Shown piece after piece: positions 25,544 through 34,088 of a stretch of DNA of 64,000 nucleotides. The DNA is from Citrobacter arsenatis (GTDB lineage: Bacteria; Pseudomonadota; Gammaproteobacteria; Enterobacterales; Enterobacteriaceae). The notes under the pieces were generated by a model. It did not search any database, was not told the DNA's origin, and saw nothing but the letters and a program-made list of their open reading frames with translations. Numbering within the stretch: position 1 is the first letter of the stretch; each line of letters starts with the position of its first letter. The stretch covers positions 2,914,001-2,978,000 of the forward strand of contig NZ_CP037864.1 of the NCBI RefSeq assembly GCF_004353845.1, read 5' to 3'. The translations under genes were made by a program, and so were the position numbers.

Positions 25544-26221
25544 TTAGAATGCGCCGTGATGCGCCTCGCCTATTCCGCCATAATCATTAATAATTCTGTA
25601 GGTTATTGCGCCAGCGGTAATTCCTGTTGGGAGTGCAAAACTCGCCGTGCTGGCGGGGGCGACATATGTGACGTCATCCAACCTTTTACTTGCCACAGTA
25701 ATTTCATTAAAATTAATAAAGTATGGTGATGGGTTCGTTACCTGAATAAACTTCCCCGCAAATTTCCAATGTAATTTATCAGCCTGAGCTTCTGGCGTTG
25801 ACTGGGTTAATCCAACTGGTCGGTAAATCAGCTTTATTCGCGTTTTAATGGCTATTTGCAATGTATTATCTTTACGCTCAGCCGACGGTATTGATTTTAT
25901 ATTTAGCCAGAAAAGAGATTCTTTTCCCTCCGGTAAATTACCTGTGTGGATAATACGCATGACGTTTTGCTGACCTTTATCCAGCCGATAAAGCGGTGGC
26001 GTAATGATAAACGGCGCTTTACCTGCATCGTTGCTCTGAGTTTCTATCCACGTCTGAATTAAATACGGGATCGTGTCGGGGTTATTCACGCTCAGCGATG
26101 CTTCTTTCTTTCCACCATCGTAAATTACGCGGGTACCACCGATTGAAACGCCAGCCTGCGCCACATTTATACCCATCGCCACCACGAACAGGGGCAATAT
26201 GCCAAAACGTAATACTCTCAT
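25544..26221 (-). CDS. Classical fimbrial periplasmic chaperone
   Basis: 225 residues from the ATG at 26221, which has AGAGG upstream; a longer frame reaches 26272 but lacks support. Signal peptide VAMGINVAQA, then two immunoglobulin-like domains with the classical marks GGTRVIYDGGKKEASLSVNN, LIQTWIE, PLYRLDKGQQNVMRIIHTG, ESLFWLNIKSIP and IKLIYRP. It caps pilin subunits by donor-strand complementation and hands them to the usher encoded just downstream. Confidence 0.93.
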   Translation of the reverse strand: MRVLRFGILPLFVVAMGINVAQAGVSIGGTRVIYDGGKKEASLSVNNPDTIPYLIQTWIETQSNDAGKAPFIITPPLYRLDKGQQNVMRIIHTGNLPEGKESLFWLNIKSIPSAERKDNTLQIAIKTRIKLIYRPVGLTQSTPEAQADKLHWKFAGKFIQVTNPSPYFINFNEITVASKRLDDVTYVAPASTASFALPTGITAGAITYRIINDYGGIGEAHHGAF

Positions 26222-26272
26222 CGTAAACCTCTGAAAGGGCCGTTCGCCAGCCCTTAAAACTGCGCAGGTCAA

Positions 26273-26803
26273 TCAGTTATAGTTAACCGTAAAATTGGCA
26301 ACAGCATTCGCCGCACCAGGAAGAACGGGGACAAGGGTTGCCACATAGGCCGCATAGAAATCCAGATTGTTATCCGCGGTACTGGATAACATATACGCAT
26401 AACCATTATCCTGATTAAGCCCCAGGCTCATGCTGTCTGCCGTTTTAATACGTATTGCCACACCGTTTGCCGCCCCGGCACTCTGAGTAATCGCCAACAG
26501 GTTACTGTCATTGCTGTCATGTGCTCCGTCAAATTTCACCTTTGCTGTTGTCACACTGACCGGACAATCTTTTAGTCGAAGCGTAAATTTTGTGGTGGAC
26601 GCTTCATCTCCGGTACTGACAAATGCCGTTTTAGAAACACGTCCAAGATCGACCATTAGCGTGTTGCTACTACCAATATCGACAGTACACGCCGAATCGA
26701 GGATTTCGCCATTAAAAATTACAGTACCATCATAGGCCATTACATTTGATGCCATGAGAATGGTGGCGCCAGACAACGTCATCGCTATCACATTCATTTT
26801 CAT
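26273..26803 (-). CDS. Major type-1-like fimbrial subunit
   Basis: 176 residues. Signal peptide ends SNVMA, then one pilin domain: GTVIFNGEILDSACTVDIGS, a second Cys in FTLRLKDCPVSVTTAKVKFD, AANGVAIRI and the terminal ANAVANFTVNYN strand with the penultimate Tyr. First gene of the minus-strand fimbrial operon, so the main shaft protein. The promoter must lie in the 361-bp region shared with the divergent regulator gene at 27165. Confidence 0.92.
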   Translation of the reverse strand: MKMNVIAMTLSGATILMASNVMAYDGTVIFNGEILDSACTVDIGSSNTLMVDLGRVSKTAFVSTGDEASTTKFTLRLKDCPVSVTTAKVKFDGAHDSNDSNLLAITQSAGAANGVAIRIKTADSMSLGLNQDNGYAYMLSSTADNNLDFYAAYVATLVPVLPGAANAVANFTVNYN

Positions 26804-27164
26804 AATCGCTTTCCTTAACTTTTGTTTATTTATAGAGCTGGAGTGTTTTTTTGCCTTTAAACAAATAACACCTCAGCACTTTTATTATCGCTATCACTTT
26901 GAAAGCACCGGAATAAATAATACTGGCGCGTATTATCAGAATTTGCATTGAGTTTCCCACCTGGGATATCAATTTTTATCCGATGCTATTGCTCTTTTGC
27001 TTATGGACAATTCTTATATAGATACACATATATCCTCAAGTTATTTTAGGTGTAATTTTACACCTTGCGATGGATTCACTTATTTCCCTCTCATCACCAT
27101 AATTATTAAAACAAGCAACACCTTATGTTGTTTTCAACAGCATAATTATTGAGGAGGGCGAACC
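26804..27164. other. Divergent control region between the fimbrial operon and the IprA-like gene
   Basis: 361 bp, AT-rich, with promoters expected in both directions. It contains a perfect 18-bp palindrome (27048-27065) and a smaller dyad TGTTG-TTTT-CAACA (27126-27139) close to the plus-strand start. GAGGAGG lies before the ATG at 27165. No invertible-element repeats of the fim type were seen. Confidence 0.45.
27048..27065. promoter_or_regulatory. Palindromic candidate operator in the fimbrial control region
   Basis: AGGTGTAA-TT-TTACACCT is a perfect 18-bp palindrome about 245 bp upstream of the pilin start and 100 bp upstream of the regulator start. The dyad fits a dimeric helix-turn-helix protein such as the IprA-like regulator encoded next to it. 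The binder is inferred. Confidence 0.45.
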
Positions 27165-27827
27165 ATGCCTGAAACAAAAATAACCATTGAATCAAGTATG
27201 TATCAGGCATTACCAATAAAGCCCGTTGAGCACATAGAAAATATCATTGAAAAGCTAAAGCCAGGATCTAACACTTACGAAACAAAACGTAGACAAATAA
27301 TTAACTACAGAAAAAATAATTCCCATCAATGTTATTTGCTACTGAATGGCACAATTGCCATCTTCAGGCAGCGCGACGGCTTTATGCTGAATTCGGAAGT
27401 CGCGCCGTTTATCTTCGGCCTGAGCAATCAGCTTGCCGATTCGGAATACCTCTTTATGCGGTGCGAGGAGCGCTCAACCGTAGCGGCCATTCCATTGGAA
27501 ACGGCCATTGAGATTATAGCCAATGAAGATCTTTGGGAGAGTCTGGCAAAGTTACTCATTTATACGGCTGGGCGCGTTTATGACCATTGTACTCGCATTT
27601 CCGCCCCAACCTCTTATGACATTATTCGCTCGCAACTATATGAACTGATGCGGGAGTCTGACGAGTTTCGTCAGCACATAACCGCAGCAAACTATATTCA
27701 GAGCCGCACATTTCTGTCACGCAGCAGTATCATGAAGATTCTGGCCGAACTAAAAAAAGGGGGCTATATCGTGACCGAACGCGGCGTACTGAAACTCATA
27801 CAGCAGAATATCCCCCTGAAGTATTAG
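27165..27827 (+). CDS. IprA/YaiV-like winged-helix regulator, copy 1
   Basis: 220 residues. The N-terminal two-thirds resembles a Crp-type cyclic-nucleotide-binding fold without the phosphate-binding signature (HQCYLLLNGTIAIFRQRDGF, APFIFGLSNQLADS). The C-terminal winged helix reads TSYDIIRSQLYELM, NYIQSRTFLSRSSIMKILAE, LKKGGYIVTERGVLKL. This layout is that of IprA (YaiV), linked in Salmonella to oxidative-stress resistance. Divergent from the fimbrial operon and followed by a paralogue, it is a candidate regulator of those pili. GAGGAGG before the start is a strong ribosome site. Confidence 0.8.
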   Translation: MPETKITIESSMYQALPIKPVEHIENIIEKLKPGSNTYETKRRQIINYRKNNSHQCYLLLNGTIAIFRQRDGFMLNSEVAPFIFGLSNQLADSEYLFMRCEERSTVAAIPLETAIEIIANEDLWESLAKLLIYTAGRVYDHCTRISAPTSYDIIRSQLYELMRESDEFRQHITAANYIQSRTFLSRSSIMKILAELKKGGYIVTERGVLKLIQQNIPLKY

Positions 27828-27884
27828 CCGTACGCTATGCTGCACAACATAAACGAATGAAAATCTCCAGCGGACAATCCCATC

Positions 27885-28517
27885 ATGCCACAGGAATCGC
27901 CTATCAGCCTGCTCAAACAGCCATCGCCCTATGCGCCAGAGTTGCTACGACAATTGGCAGAAGAATGCGAGTTTAAGTCCTATCCCAAGGGTAGCCGGTT
28001 CGTGTTCATCCACGCAGGCGAGCATATATGTCAGTTTATTCGTAACGGCACGATAAGTATTGAAAACCAGGAGAATAACCTCGCCTTAGGCATAGCCTCA
28101 GCGCCGGTGTCTCTTGGCTTCACCAGCGCATTATCAGAAAAACTGCTGCTCCGCGCCCTTGACGAGTGTGAAGTTGCTACCGTGCCGCTGGATACCGTTA
28201 TGGCGCGAATTGAAGAAAAACAGCTTTGGGAGATCATGGCCAGGCATATGATCATCGTGACAAATAAATTGTTTATTCAAAACGAAATGGCAACAGCGCC
28301 AACCACCTATGACATGCTGTGCTATCAATTACAGGCTCTGGCAAAAGAACCAGAAAGCATTCGCCAACAGATTGCCGCTTACCAGTATATCCAGGACAGA
28401 ACAAACCTTTCCCGCAGCAGCGTGATGAAAATGCTCGCGGCCTTAAAAAAAGGCGGATATATCGAACTTGAGCAAGGAAAACTGCTGACGATAAAACACC
28501 TGCCGGCACGGTTTTAA
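27885..28517 (+). CDS. IprA/YaiV-like winged-helix regulator, copy 2
   Basis: 210 residues, a diverged paralogue of the preceding gene: CQFIRNGTISIENQENNLAL, ASAPVSLGFTSALS, TTYDMLCYQLQAL, then YQYIQDRTNLSRSSVMKMLA and LKKGGYIELEQGKLLTI. The DNA-reading helix region (RT-LSRSS-MK-LA-LKKGGYI) is almost the same in both copies, while the sensor halves have diverged. They could bind the same sites in response to different signals. It starts 57 bp after copy 1 and is followed by dhaK. Confidence 0.8.
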   Translation: MPQESPISLLKQPSPYAPELLRQLAEECEFKSYPKGSRFVFIHAGEHICQFIRNGTISIENQENNLALGIASAPVSLGFTSALSEKLLLRALDECEVATVPLDTVMARIEEKQLWEIMARHMIIVTNKLFIQNEMATAPTTYDMLCYQLQALAKEPESIRQQIAAYQYIQDRTNLSRSSVMKMLAALKKGGYIELEQGKLLTIKHLPARF

Positions 28518-28853
28518 CCGTTGTCCTTTGCCCAGCTTTAGCCCATAAAAATCTACCAGCCCTCACCCTGGTTACTCTGTTTCGCTCACCCATTACGAGA
28601 CCGATGAGACGAAAGCGTGCCCAGCGTCGCATTTCAGGCGAATTTAGCATCACTACGTTTCATTATGGAACACCAGACAGTAGTGACGTTCCGTATTGAA
28701 ACGCCATGCACAGCAATTTTCTTTTGCAAACCCGTGTGCAAAATTAACTTATCGGCAGCGAGCGGTCGCCGTGGCGTTGTACAAACCGATACCCTACATC
28801 AGATGCCTGCCCGAAGCTGGCAGCCATCCAGGACTGTCTGCGGAGCATAAATA
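28518..28853. other. Upstream region of dhaK
   Basis: 336 bp. In E. coli the activator gene dhaR is divergent here; in this window there is no dhaR, only the IprA-like pair. A dyad GGAAC...GTTCC around 28672-28695 could be a regulator site. Open frames in this stretch are out of phase with each other and look non-coding. No remnant of DhaR was recognised. Confidence 0.4.
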
Positions 28854-29924
28854 ATGAAAAAATTGATCAACCGTGTTGAAGACGTACTGAATGAACAACT
28901 CGCCGGACTGGCGAAAGCGTATCCTTCCCTGGCACTGCATCAGGATCCGGTATATGTCACCCGCGCAGATGCGCCGGTGATAGGCAAAGTGGCGTTACTT
29001 TCCGGCGGCGGCAGCGGACACGAACCTATGCACTGCGGCTACATTGGTCAGGGCATGCTCTCCGGTGCCTGCCCAGGTGAGATTTTCACCTCACCCACAC
29101 CGGATAAAATGTTCGAATGCGCCATGCAAATTGATGGTGGCGAAGGCGTACTGCTGATAATCAAAAATTATACCGGCGACATTCTTAATTTCGAAACCGC
29201 TACCGAGTTGCTGCACGAAAGCGGTGTCAAAGTCACCACCATGGTGGTGGATGACGACGTAGCGGTGAAAGACAGTTTGTATACCGCTGGTCGCCGTGGC
29301 GTGGCGAATACTGTATTGATCGAAAAACTGGTCGGCGCGGCTGCCGAACGCGGTGATTCGCTGGAAGCCTGCGCGGCGCTGGGTCGTAAACTGAATAACC
29401 AGGGCCACTCCATTGGCATAGCCATTGGCGCCTGTACTGTTCCGGCCGCCGGGCAACCGTCGTTCACGTTGCAGGATAACGAAATGGAGTTTGGCGTGGG
29501 CATCCACGGAGAACCGGGTATTGACCGTCGCCCCTTCTCCTCTCTCGATCAGACCGTTGATGAAATGTTCGATACCCTACTGGAAAACGGCAACTACAGC
29601 CGCACCCTGCGCCACTGGGACAACGTGCAGGGCGCGTGGCAGGAAGGTAAAGAAAGCAAACGAGCGTTACAAAGCGGCGATCGCGTTATTGCGCTGGTCA
29701 ATAATCTCGGCGCAACGCCGCTGTCAGAACTCTTCGGAGTGTATAACCGCCTCGAAAGCCGTTGCCAGGATGCCGGCATCGTTATTGAGCGTAATCTGAT
29801 CGGTTCTTACTGCACCTCTTTGGATATGACCGGCTTTTCCATCACCTTGTTACAGGTGGATGATGAAGCGCTGAGCCTATGGGATGCGCCGGTTCACACC
29901 CCTGCTCTCAACTGGGGTAAATAA
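28854..29924 (+). CDS. dhaK: Dihydroxyacetone kinase, substrate-binding subunit DhaK
   Basis: 356 residues. DhaK binds dihydroxyacetone covalently as a hemiaminal on His218 (GIHGEPG), with His56 (GSGHEPMH) completing the site; both are at the E. coli positions. Phosphate comes from the ADP cofactor of DhaL, recharged by DhaM, so the kinase is PTS-dependent rather than ATP-dependent. First gene of dhaK-dhaL-dhaM. Confidence 0.97.
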   Translation: MKKLINRVEDVLNEQLAGLAKAYPSLALHQDPVYVTRADAPVIGKVALLSGGGSGHEPMHCGYIGQGMLSGACPGEIFTSPTPDKMFECAMQIDGGEGVLLIIKNYTGDILNFETATELLHESGVKVTTMVVDDDVAVKDSLYTAGRRGVANTVLIEKLVGAAAERGDSLEACAALGRKLNNQGHSIGIAIGACTVPAAGQPSFTLQDNEMEFGVGIHGEPGIDRRPFSSLDQTVDEMFDTLLENGNYSRTLRHWDNVQGAWQEGKESKRALQSGDRVIALVNNLGATPLSELFGVYNRLESRCQDAGIVIERNLIGSYCTSLDMTGFSITLLQVDDEALSLWDAPVHTPALNWGK

Positions 29925-29935
29925 GGAGATTCATG

Positions 29936-30568
29936 ATGTCCCTCAACAGAACGCAAATTGTTAACTGGCTCTATCGCTGCGGTGAGATCTTCACCACCGA
30001 AAGTGATTTTCTCACCGGACTTGACCGTGAGATCGGCGATGCCGACCACGGCCTGAACATGCACCGCGGCTTTAGCAAAGTCGTTGAAAAGCTGCCGTCC
30101 ATCGCCGACAAAGACATCGGCTTTATTTTGAAAAACACCGGCATGGTACTGCTCTCAAGCGTCGGTGGAGCCAGTGGACCGCTGTTTGGCACCTTTTTTA
30201 TCCGCGCCGCCCAGGTAACTCAGGCCCATCAAAGCCTGACGCTTGAAGAGGTGTATCAAATGATTCGTGATGGCGCAGAAGGTGTGATTAGCCGCGGTAA
30301 AGCTGAACCGGGCGACAAAACCATGTGCGATGTCTGGTTGCCGGTGGTGGAATCATTACGCCAATCCTGCGAGCAGAAGCTGAGCGTACAAGCGGCGCTG
30401 GAAGCGGCAAGCCAGCAAGCGGAAGCCGCAGCACAAAGCACCATCACCATGCAGGCCCGCAAAGGCCGTGCCAGCTATCTTGGTGAGCGCAGCATTGGGC
30501 ATCAGGATCCCGGCGCAACGTCCGTTATGTTTATGATGCAAATGCTGGCTCAGGCGTCCAGAGAGTAA
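29936..30568 (+). CDS. dhaL: Dihydroxyacetone kinase, ADP-binding subunit DhaL
   Basis: 210 residues from the ATG at 29936 (MSLNRTQIVNW). The adjacent ATG at 29933 adds one residue and cannot be excluded. DhaL carries a permanently bound ADP that serves as cofactor; magnesium ligands lie in the acidic loop LDREIGDADHGLNM. Other marks: SSVGGASGPLFGTFF and GKAEPGDKTMCDVW. It starts 11 bp after dhaK, with AAGGAG upstream. Confidence 0.97.
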   Translation: MSLNRTQIVNWLYRCGEIFTTESDFLTGLDREIGDADHGLNMHRGFSKVVEKLPSIADKDIGFILKNTGMVLLSSVGGASGPLFGTFFIRAAQVTQAHQSLTLEEVYQMIRDGAEGVISRGKAEPGDKTMCDVWLPVVESLRQSCEQKLSVQAALEAASQQAEAAAQSTITMQARKGRASYLGERSIGHQDPGATSVMFMMQMLAQASRE

Positions 30569-30578
30569 GGATAAAGCG

Positions 30579-32000
30579 ATGGTAAACCTGGTTATTGTTT
30601 CTCACAGCGCCCAGTTGGGCGAAGGCGTCGGCACGCTGGCCCGGCAGATGTTGATGGGTGATGGTTGCAAAATCGCCATTGCCGCAGGCATTGACGATCC
30701 TGAGAATCCGATTGGCACCGACCCGATTAAGGTGATGGAAGCCATCGAGTCCGTGGCTGATACGGATCACGTGCTGGTGATGATGGATATCGGTAGTGCG
30801 CTACTGAGTGCGGAAACCGCGCTGGAACTGCTCGATCCAAACATTGCCGCCAAAGTGCGTCTGTGCGCTGCACCGCTGGTTGAAGGCACGCTGGCCGCGA
30901 CGGTTAGCGCCGCCGCGGGCGCTGACATCGAGCGGGTCATCCGTGATGCCATGAACGCGCTTGACGCCAAATGTGAGCAACTGGGTTTACCTTTGCCCTC
31001 TGCAGTAAAGCCAACATCGGCTGAATTCGCGCCCGATGCAGATGCTCGTTCAGTTGCCATTGTGGTGAAAAACCCCAACGGCATCCACGTTCGGCCGGCT
31101 TCACGGCTGGTTTCCACGCTGTCTGGCTTTAACGCCGACATGTGGCTGGAGAAAAATGGCAAGTGCGTGGTCCCTGATAGCCTGAATCAGATAGCCCTGC
31201 TGCAGGTGCGCTGTAACGACACGCTGCGCCTGATTGCCAGGGGCGAGCAAGCGGAGGATGCACTGGCCGCATTCAAACAGCTGGCAGCAGAGAATTTTGG
31301 TGAATCGCTCGAGCCTGCGCAGGCTGAGACAAAGGCCCCCTCACTGGCAACGGGGACGGCATTTTGTTATACACCGTTCTCACCAGAGGTAAGCCAGCAG
31401 CCTGCCGCATCATTGCAGACAGAGCAGCAGCGATTACGGGCCGCCATTCAAAGCACGCTTAATGACTTAAATGCGTTAACCGCACTTGCCGAAGAGAAAT
31501 ATTCCGCCGACATCGCCGCGATTTTCTCCGGTCACCACACGCTGCTGGACGATCCTGAACTGTTTGATATGGCCAGTGATGTCATGCGCGAAAAGCAGTG
31601 CAGCGCCGCCTGGGCCTGGCATCAGGTATTGAGCGAACTCAGCCAACAGTATTTACAGCTCGACGATCCCTACCTGCAAGCGCGATACATCGATATTGAA
31701 GATATATTATCTCGTTCGCTACAGCATTTAACGGGAGAGAGCGCGCACATTCCCGCGTTCATCCGCCCCACTATCCTGGTCGCTGATGTTATTTATCCGT
31801 CTACGGTGCTGCAACTCGATCCGAAGGCAATCCAAGGCATCTGCCTGCGGGACGGCAGCGAAGCGTCACACCCGGCGATTATCGCTCGTGCAATGGGATT
31901 GTGTTGGCTGTGCCAGCAGGGTGAGGCCATCGACAGTATTAAGATGGGGGACATTCTGACCCTTGACCGCGTTGCGCAGCGGATAACCCACACGGGGTGA
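30579..32000 (+). CDS. dhaM: PTS phosphotransfer protein DhaM (EIIA-HPr-EI fusion)
   Basis: 473 residues with three phosphocarrier modules: an EIIA-mannose-like domain (1-130, His9 in VIVSHS), an HPr domain (about 155-240, His170 in NPNGIHVRPASRLV) and a truncated enzyme-I-like domain (about 255-470, active His in GSEASHPAIIARAMG). It passes phosphate from the general PTS to the ADP of DhaL. All three phosphorylatable histidines are present. A strong terminator follows. Confidence 0.96.
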   Translation: MVNLVIVSHSAQLGEGVGTLARQMLMGDGCKIAIAAGIDDPENPIGTDPIKVMEAIESVADTDHVLVMMDIGSALLSAETALELLDPNIAAKVRLCAAPLVEGTLAATVSAAAGADIERVIRDAMNALDAKCEQLGLPLPSAVKPTSAEFAPDADARSVAIVVKNPNGIHVRPASRLVSTLSGFNADMWLEKNGKCVVPDSLNQIALLQVRCNDTLRLIARGEQAEDALAAFKQLAAENFGESLEPAQAETKAPSLATGTAFCYTPFSPEVSQQPAASLQTEQQRLRAAIQSTLNDLNALTALAEEKYSADIAAIFSGHHTLLDDPELFDMASDVMREKQCSAAWAWHQVLSELSQQYLQLDDPYLQARYIDIEDILSRSLQHLTGESAHIPAFIRPTILVADVIYPSTVLQLDPKAIQGICLRDGSEASHPAIIARAMGLCWLCQQGEAIDSIKMGDILTLDRVAQRITHTG

Positions 32001-32008
32001 TGTTGATT

Positions 32009-32044
32009 GCACGCCCTTTGCCGCCAAAGGGTGTGCACTTTTTT
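32009..32044 (+). terminator. Terminator of dhaKLM
   Basis: GCACGCCCTTTG and CAAAGGGTGTGC pair over 12 positions with one G-T wobble and a 4-nt loop, followed by TTTTTT. It starts 8 bp after the dhaM stop. Confidence 0.9.
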
Positions 32045-32168
32045 CGCCTCGGGAAATGTCTGTTTATGCGCAAAATGGGCAGCCGATCACGCGCAATGGT
32101 CGATCCTGAACTAAGGTTTTCTCATGGTAAATGCCGCTACTTCGGCACGCCGCTAAGGAGATTAACCG

Positions 32169-33881
32169 ATGATAACACCCGCAATTCGCCATCCCGGCCT
32201 GCTTTCTGTTGCGATAAAACTGACGCTCGCAAGCACCTTATTTGCCCTTTCCTCTTTTGCCGTCAACGCCGAGGACGCGCCAGCCGCTACGCCTGCGCCG
32301 CCTGATATTCTGCTTGGTCCTCTGTTTAACGATGTACAAACGGCCAAACTGTTTCCTGACCAGAAAACTTTTGCGGACGCGGTGCCTAACAGCGACCCGT
32401 TAATGATCCTTGCCGATTACCGGATGCAGAAAAATCAGTCCGGATTCGATTTACGCCATTTTGTGCAAGTGAACTTCACCTTGCCGAAAGACGGCGAAAA
32501 ATATGTTCCCCCGGCCGGGCAAACGCTGCGCGAACACATTGACGGACTGTGGCCGGTACTCACCCGTTCGACAACCGACGCTGAAAAATGGGACTCGCTG
32601 TTGCCGCTCCCGGAACCCTATGTGGTGCCTGGCGGACGTTTTCGCGAAATATATTATTGGGACAGCTATTTCACCATGCTGGGGCTTGCTGAGAGCAATC
32701 ACTGGGATAAGGTCTCTGACATGGTGGCAAACTTCGCTTACGAGATTGACTCCTGGGGACACATTCCTAACGGCAACCGTACCTACTATCTGAGTCGTTC
32801 TCAACCGCCGTTCTTTGCCTTTATGGTTGAACTGCTGGCGCAGCACGACGGGGATGACGCGCTGAAAAAATACCTCCCGCAGATGCTCAAAGAGTACAGC
32901 TACTGGATGGAAGGCGTCGAAACACTTCAGCCCGGTCAGCAAAATAAGCGTGTGGTTAAACTGGATGATGGCACCATTTTGAACCGCTACTGGGATGACC
33001 GCGATACGCCGAGGCCAGAGTCCTGGGTGGAAGATATCGCCACTGCCAAAAGCAACCCGAATCGACCGGCCACCGAAATCTACCGCGACCTGCGCTCTGC
33101 CGCCGCGTCTGGTTGGGACTTTAGTTCCCGCTGGATGGATAACCCCAATCAGCTAGGCACCCTGCGCACTACCAGCATCGTTCCGGTCGATCTCAATGCG
33201 CTGATGTACAAAATGGAAAAAATGATCGCCCTCGCCAGCAAAGCCGCCGGTGATGACGCCAAAGCAGCCCAATATGAGGGCTTCGCCAATGCCCGACAAA
33301 AAGGGATTGAAAAGCATCTGTGGAATGACAAGGAAGGTTGGTATGCCGATTACGATCTGAAGAGTAACAAAGTACGCAACCAGCTCACCGCTGCCGCCCT
33401 GTTCCCGCTGTATGTCAATGCAGCGGCTAAGGATCGCGCCAGTAAAGTGGCCACGGCAACCCAGGCGCACCTGCTGCAACCTGGCGGTCTGGCTACCACA
33501 TCGGTGAAAAGCGGACAGCAATGGGATGCTCCCAACGGCTGGGCCCCGCTACAGTGGGTCGCGGCATCCGGGTTACAGAACTACGGTCAGGATAACGTCG
33601 CCATGGACGTGACCTGGCGCTTCCTCACCAATGTTCAACACACCTACGATCGTGAGAAAAAGCTGGTTGAAAAGTATGACGTGAGCACCACAGGCACCGG
33701 CGGTGGCGGCGGTGAATATCCGTTGCAGGATGGTTTCGGCTGGACCAACGGCGTAACGCTGAAAATGCTCGATCTGATTTGCGCCAAAGAAAAGCCCTGT
33801 GACAGCGTCCCCGCATCGCGACCGACCCCGGCAAGTACAACGCCAGCCGAGCCTAAAAAACAGGCTCAACCGACGCCTTAA
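32169..33881 (+). CDS. treA: Periplasmic trehalase TreA
   Basis: 570 residues. Hydrophobic signal (KLTLASTLFALSSFAVNA) exports it to the periplasm, where it splits trehalose into two glucoses, useful at high osmolarity. Both family 37 glycosidase signatures are present: PGGRFREIYYWDSYF at about 154-168 and QWDAPNGWAP at about 451-460. The C-terminal tail (about 545-570) is rich in Pro, Thr, Ala and Lys and probably unstructured. treA next to dhaM is the E. coli arrangement. Confidence 0.97.
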   Translation: MITPAIRHPGLLSVAIKLTLASTLFALSSFAVNAEDAPAATPAPPDILLGPLFNDVQTAKLFPDQKTFADAVPNSDPLMILADYRMQKNQSGFDLRHFVQVNFTLPKDGEKYVPPAGQTLREHIDGLWPVLTRSTTDAEKWDSLLPLPEPYVVPGGRFREIYYWDSYFTMLGLAESNHWDKVSDMVANFAYEIDSWGHIPNGNRTYYLSRSQPPFFAFMVELLAQHDGDDALKKYLPQMLKEYSYWMEGVETLQPGQQNKRVVKLDDGTILNRYWDDRDTPRPESWVEDIATAKSNPNRPATEIYRDLRSAAASGWDFSSRWMDNPNQLGTLRTTSIVPVDLNALMYKMEKMIALASKAAGDDAKAAQYEGFANARQKGIEKHLWNDKEGWYADYDLKSNKVRNQLTAAALFPLYVNAAAKDRASKVATATQAHLLQPGGLATTSVKSGQQWDAPNGWAPLQWVAASGLQNYGQDNVAMDVTWRFLTNVQHTYDREKKLVEKYDVSTTGTGGGGGEYPLQDGFGWTNGVTLKMLDLICAKEKPCDSVPASRPTPASTTPAEPKKQAQPTP

Positions 33882-33910
33882 CGTCATTACCTGAGCCGTT
33901 TTACTCCCTG

Positions 33911-33937
33911 AATCCGCGCTATGCCGCGGATTTTTTT
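33911..33937 (+). terminator. Terminator of treA
   Basis: AATCCGCG, six-base loop, CGCGGATT, then a run of seven Ts counting the last two of the stem. It lies 30 bp after the stop codon. Confidence 0.9.
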
Positions 33938-33963
33938 GTCTTAATTTTCGCCATTCAAGCTGT

Positions 33964-33992
33964 CGCTATACCCTATAGCCCTTATGGGGTAT
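33964..33992. promoter_or_regulatory. Dyad region upstream of the metal-uptake operon
   Basis: Two overlapping dyads: GCTATA-CCC-TATAGC (33965-33979, perfect) and ATACCCTATA-GCCC-TTATGGGGTAT (33968-33992, one mismatch). The sequence CGCTATA is also the core of the ModE-type half-site found at 34039. This could be a second regulator contact or an RNA hairpin; no assignment is possible. Confidence 0.35.
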
Positions 33993-34036
33993 CCGGGGTT
34001 TTCATCCGTGAGAAATTGATTCTGAACATGTTTTTA

Positions 34037-34064
34037 TTCGCTGTACATGTAAATATATAGCGAT
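34037..34064. promoter_or_regulatory. ModE-type molybdate-responsive operator
   Basis: CGCTGTACA, six bases, TATATAGCG: 9-6-9 dyad with seven of nine positions paired, flanked by T-rich left and AT right. The arrangement and CGnTATATA half-site match the ModE box known from E. coli modA and from other proteobacteria. It lies 24-50 bp upstream of the first gene of the operon, where binding would block the promoter. Molybdate-bound ModE would then repress the operon when molybdenum is plentiful. Confidence 0.65.
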
Positions 34065-34088
34065 TTTGTAACCTTCAGGATACTGATA

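Noticed and set aside
26804..27164. Fim-type invertible switch in front of the fimbrial operon
   Set aside because: No pair of inverted repeats with recombinase-type spacing and no recombinase gene nearby.
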